NCBI GenBank assembly: GCA_033002965.1
Contig: JAURVB010002121.1
Location: forward strand, 60,494-124,493
Length of the DNA: 64,000 nucleotides
DNA from: Piper betle
Taxonomy: Eukaryota; Streptophyta; Magnoliopsida; Piperales; Piperaceae
Reading direction: 5' to 3'
A model generated the notes under the pieces. The model was not told the origin of the DNA. It searched no databases and saw nothing but the letters and a program-made list of their open reading frames with translations. The translations under genes and the position numbers were made by a program. The stretch's first letter is position 1; the number at the start of each line of letters is the position of its first letter. Shown here piece after piece: positions 62,948-64,000 of the stretch.

Positions 62948-64000
62948 TTGCATCGCTAAATTTATATGGAAGAAGCAGTACTTGCTTTATGCACTGGTTT
63001 ACCGTATGGAAGAATTGCTTTTCTATGGTCCGTTTGAGTTCAGTTTATGTATGAACCGCTTCTTCGGGTGCGTATATATTGTCGAAGTCGCTTATGAGTG
63101 CCGTTTGAGATCATCTTTTGAGCTCCGTTTGGACTTTGGAATGCACATAATATATGCTCTTTTGGTTTGACCACTGATGGATGTTTAAGCGAGTGATTGT
63201 CATCTTCTCTTACTTTGCACTTCAATGCGAGGCCGAACAAATCGTAGGCAGATCTCCACGCCCACGCACGTACTCACCCAACATACACACCAGGACACCA
63301 ATTTTACATGACTGATCCTGTGAGGTGTTGAGTCCGCCACCTCCAATAACCAACCTCAAATCTAATAGTCACTACAAGCTACGTACCTCAATATCCAAAC
63401 AAATAATTGAGTTGCAAACGAAAAGCATTTATTTTGGATTCCATAGATGAATTATTGAGTTGCAAGCGACAAACATATCTCTTGGATTCCATACATGTAT
63501 TGACATGAAAAAAAGAGAGAATGGACCCTTCTCTTTCTGAAGCATTTCCTTAATTTATGCAAATAATTGAGGGGGTTCAATCACTTAAAAAAACACTAGT
63601 GGCCGACAGCAAGATCATCTCTTTGTATCTATTTTTACGAGATGCAGATTTGCAATCCTTGATTCAGATTTTAATTAATTGGAAAAGTCAATACAAAAAT
63701 GTGTTGTTCTTTTATCTATCCTGTTTTAATTAATTTGCAAGGGTAAAATTTTATGATTTCTTGATAGTTCCCTTCCATGCAATCGAATAAATTGTTGTAA
63801 CAATTTAACGTCCCCTTGAGGCCTTTGTCTTCATTTCTCATTATTCAGCTAATTCGCGGTTCCTTAATTCATATTTCATTCATTTAACCAATATGAACTA
63901 TTTTTAGCTATTTTGGCCGCTCAATTTATGGACTATTTGGTCAGGTAAAGTTTCATTTGTGTTTGCTTGATTCCTTGGTTATAATTAATTAATCAGTCAA
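62948..64000. other. 3' UTR then intergenic
   Basis: Begins with the 3' UTR of the viroplasmin-like gene. Short repeated motifs (ATAATTGAGTTGCAA and TTGGATTCCATA at about 63400-63500) recur as two diverged copies. No gene is seen to the window end. Confidence 0.4.

Noticed and set aside
1..64000. tRNA genes, rRNA genes, CRISPR arrays
   Set aside because: Scanned by eye for T-loop and spacer-repeat patterns; none found. A tRNAscan-type search would be decisive for tRNAs.

Overview
The window is nuclear DNA from a flowering plant. It has intron-split genes with GT-AG (one GC-AG) splice sites, AT-rich intergenic DNA and many transposon relics. Plant-specific families are present: HD-Zip II, TBL, WRC, WCRKC thioredoxin and PR-1. 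Several first exons are much more GC-rich than the rest of their gene (the AHA1-like and TBL genes), and the PR-1 copy is GC-rich throughout. This is usual in monocots, so a non-grass monocot is my best guess; the species cannot be named from sequence alone.

Layout. 1-5.5 kb: gene-poor, with a hAT-like miniature element at about 276-961. 5.6-7.5 kb: WRC-domain gene (+). 9.3-10.8 kb: dead PR-1 gene (-) butted against a copia-type LTR. 15.2-16.2 kb: intact HD-Zip class II gene (+). 18.5-25 kb: repeat desert with a 1.1-kb hAT element (8-bp target duplication) and, at 25.2-25.9 kb, a GC-rich foldback element. 27.1-29.8 kb: trichome-birefringence-like gene (-). 32.9-35.9 kb: formate-tetrahydrofolate ligase (-), head-to-head with a WCRKC thioredoxin at 37.0-38.4 kb (+). 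38.9-40.6 kb: activator of Hsp90 ATPase (-). 41.8-45.1 kb: 3-methyladenine DNA glycosylase (+), with a solo LTR in intron 3. 48.5-52.9 kb: decayed NST1-like gene (+). 54.9-55.3 kb: small membrane protein (-). 56.9-57.5 kb: broken viroplasmin/RNase H1 N-domain gene, followed at 57.8-58.6 kb by a second hAT element. 59.8-60.4 kb: copia gag fragment (-). 61.5-62.9 kb: intact gene with two viroplasmin-like domains (+).

The genes are ordinary housekeeping and regulatory functions: folate C1 metabolism, chaperone regulation, base-excision repair, plastid redox, cell-wall polysaccharide O-acetylation and transcription. They do not form a pathway. Two things stand out. First, five otherwise good genes each lack exactly one base in or beside a short homopolymer; this looks like systematic under-calling in the assembly rather than gene death. 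Second, two hAT elements with unrelated termini and subterminal repeats share the same internal module: a T-rich tract, a CTCGAG/CGAGTC stem-loop, a TTAC...TGCCA box and a GC-rich block.
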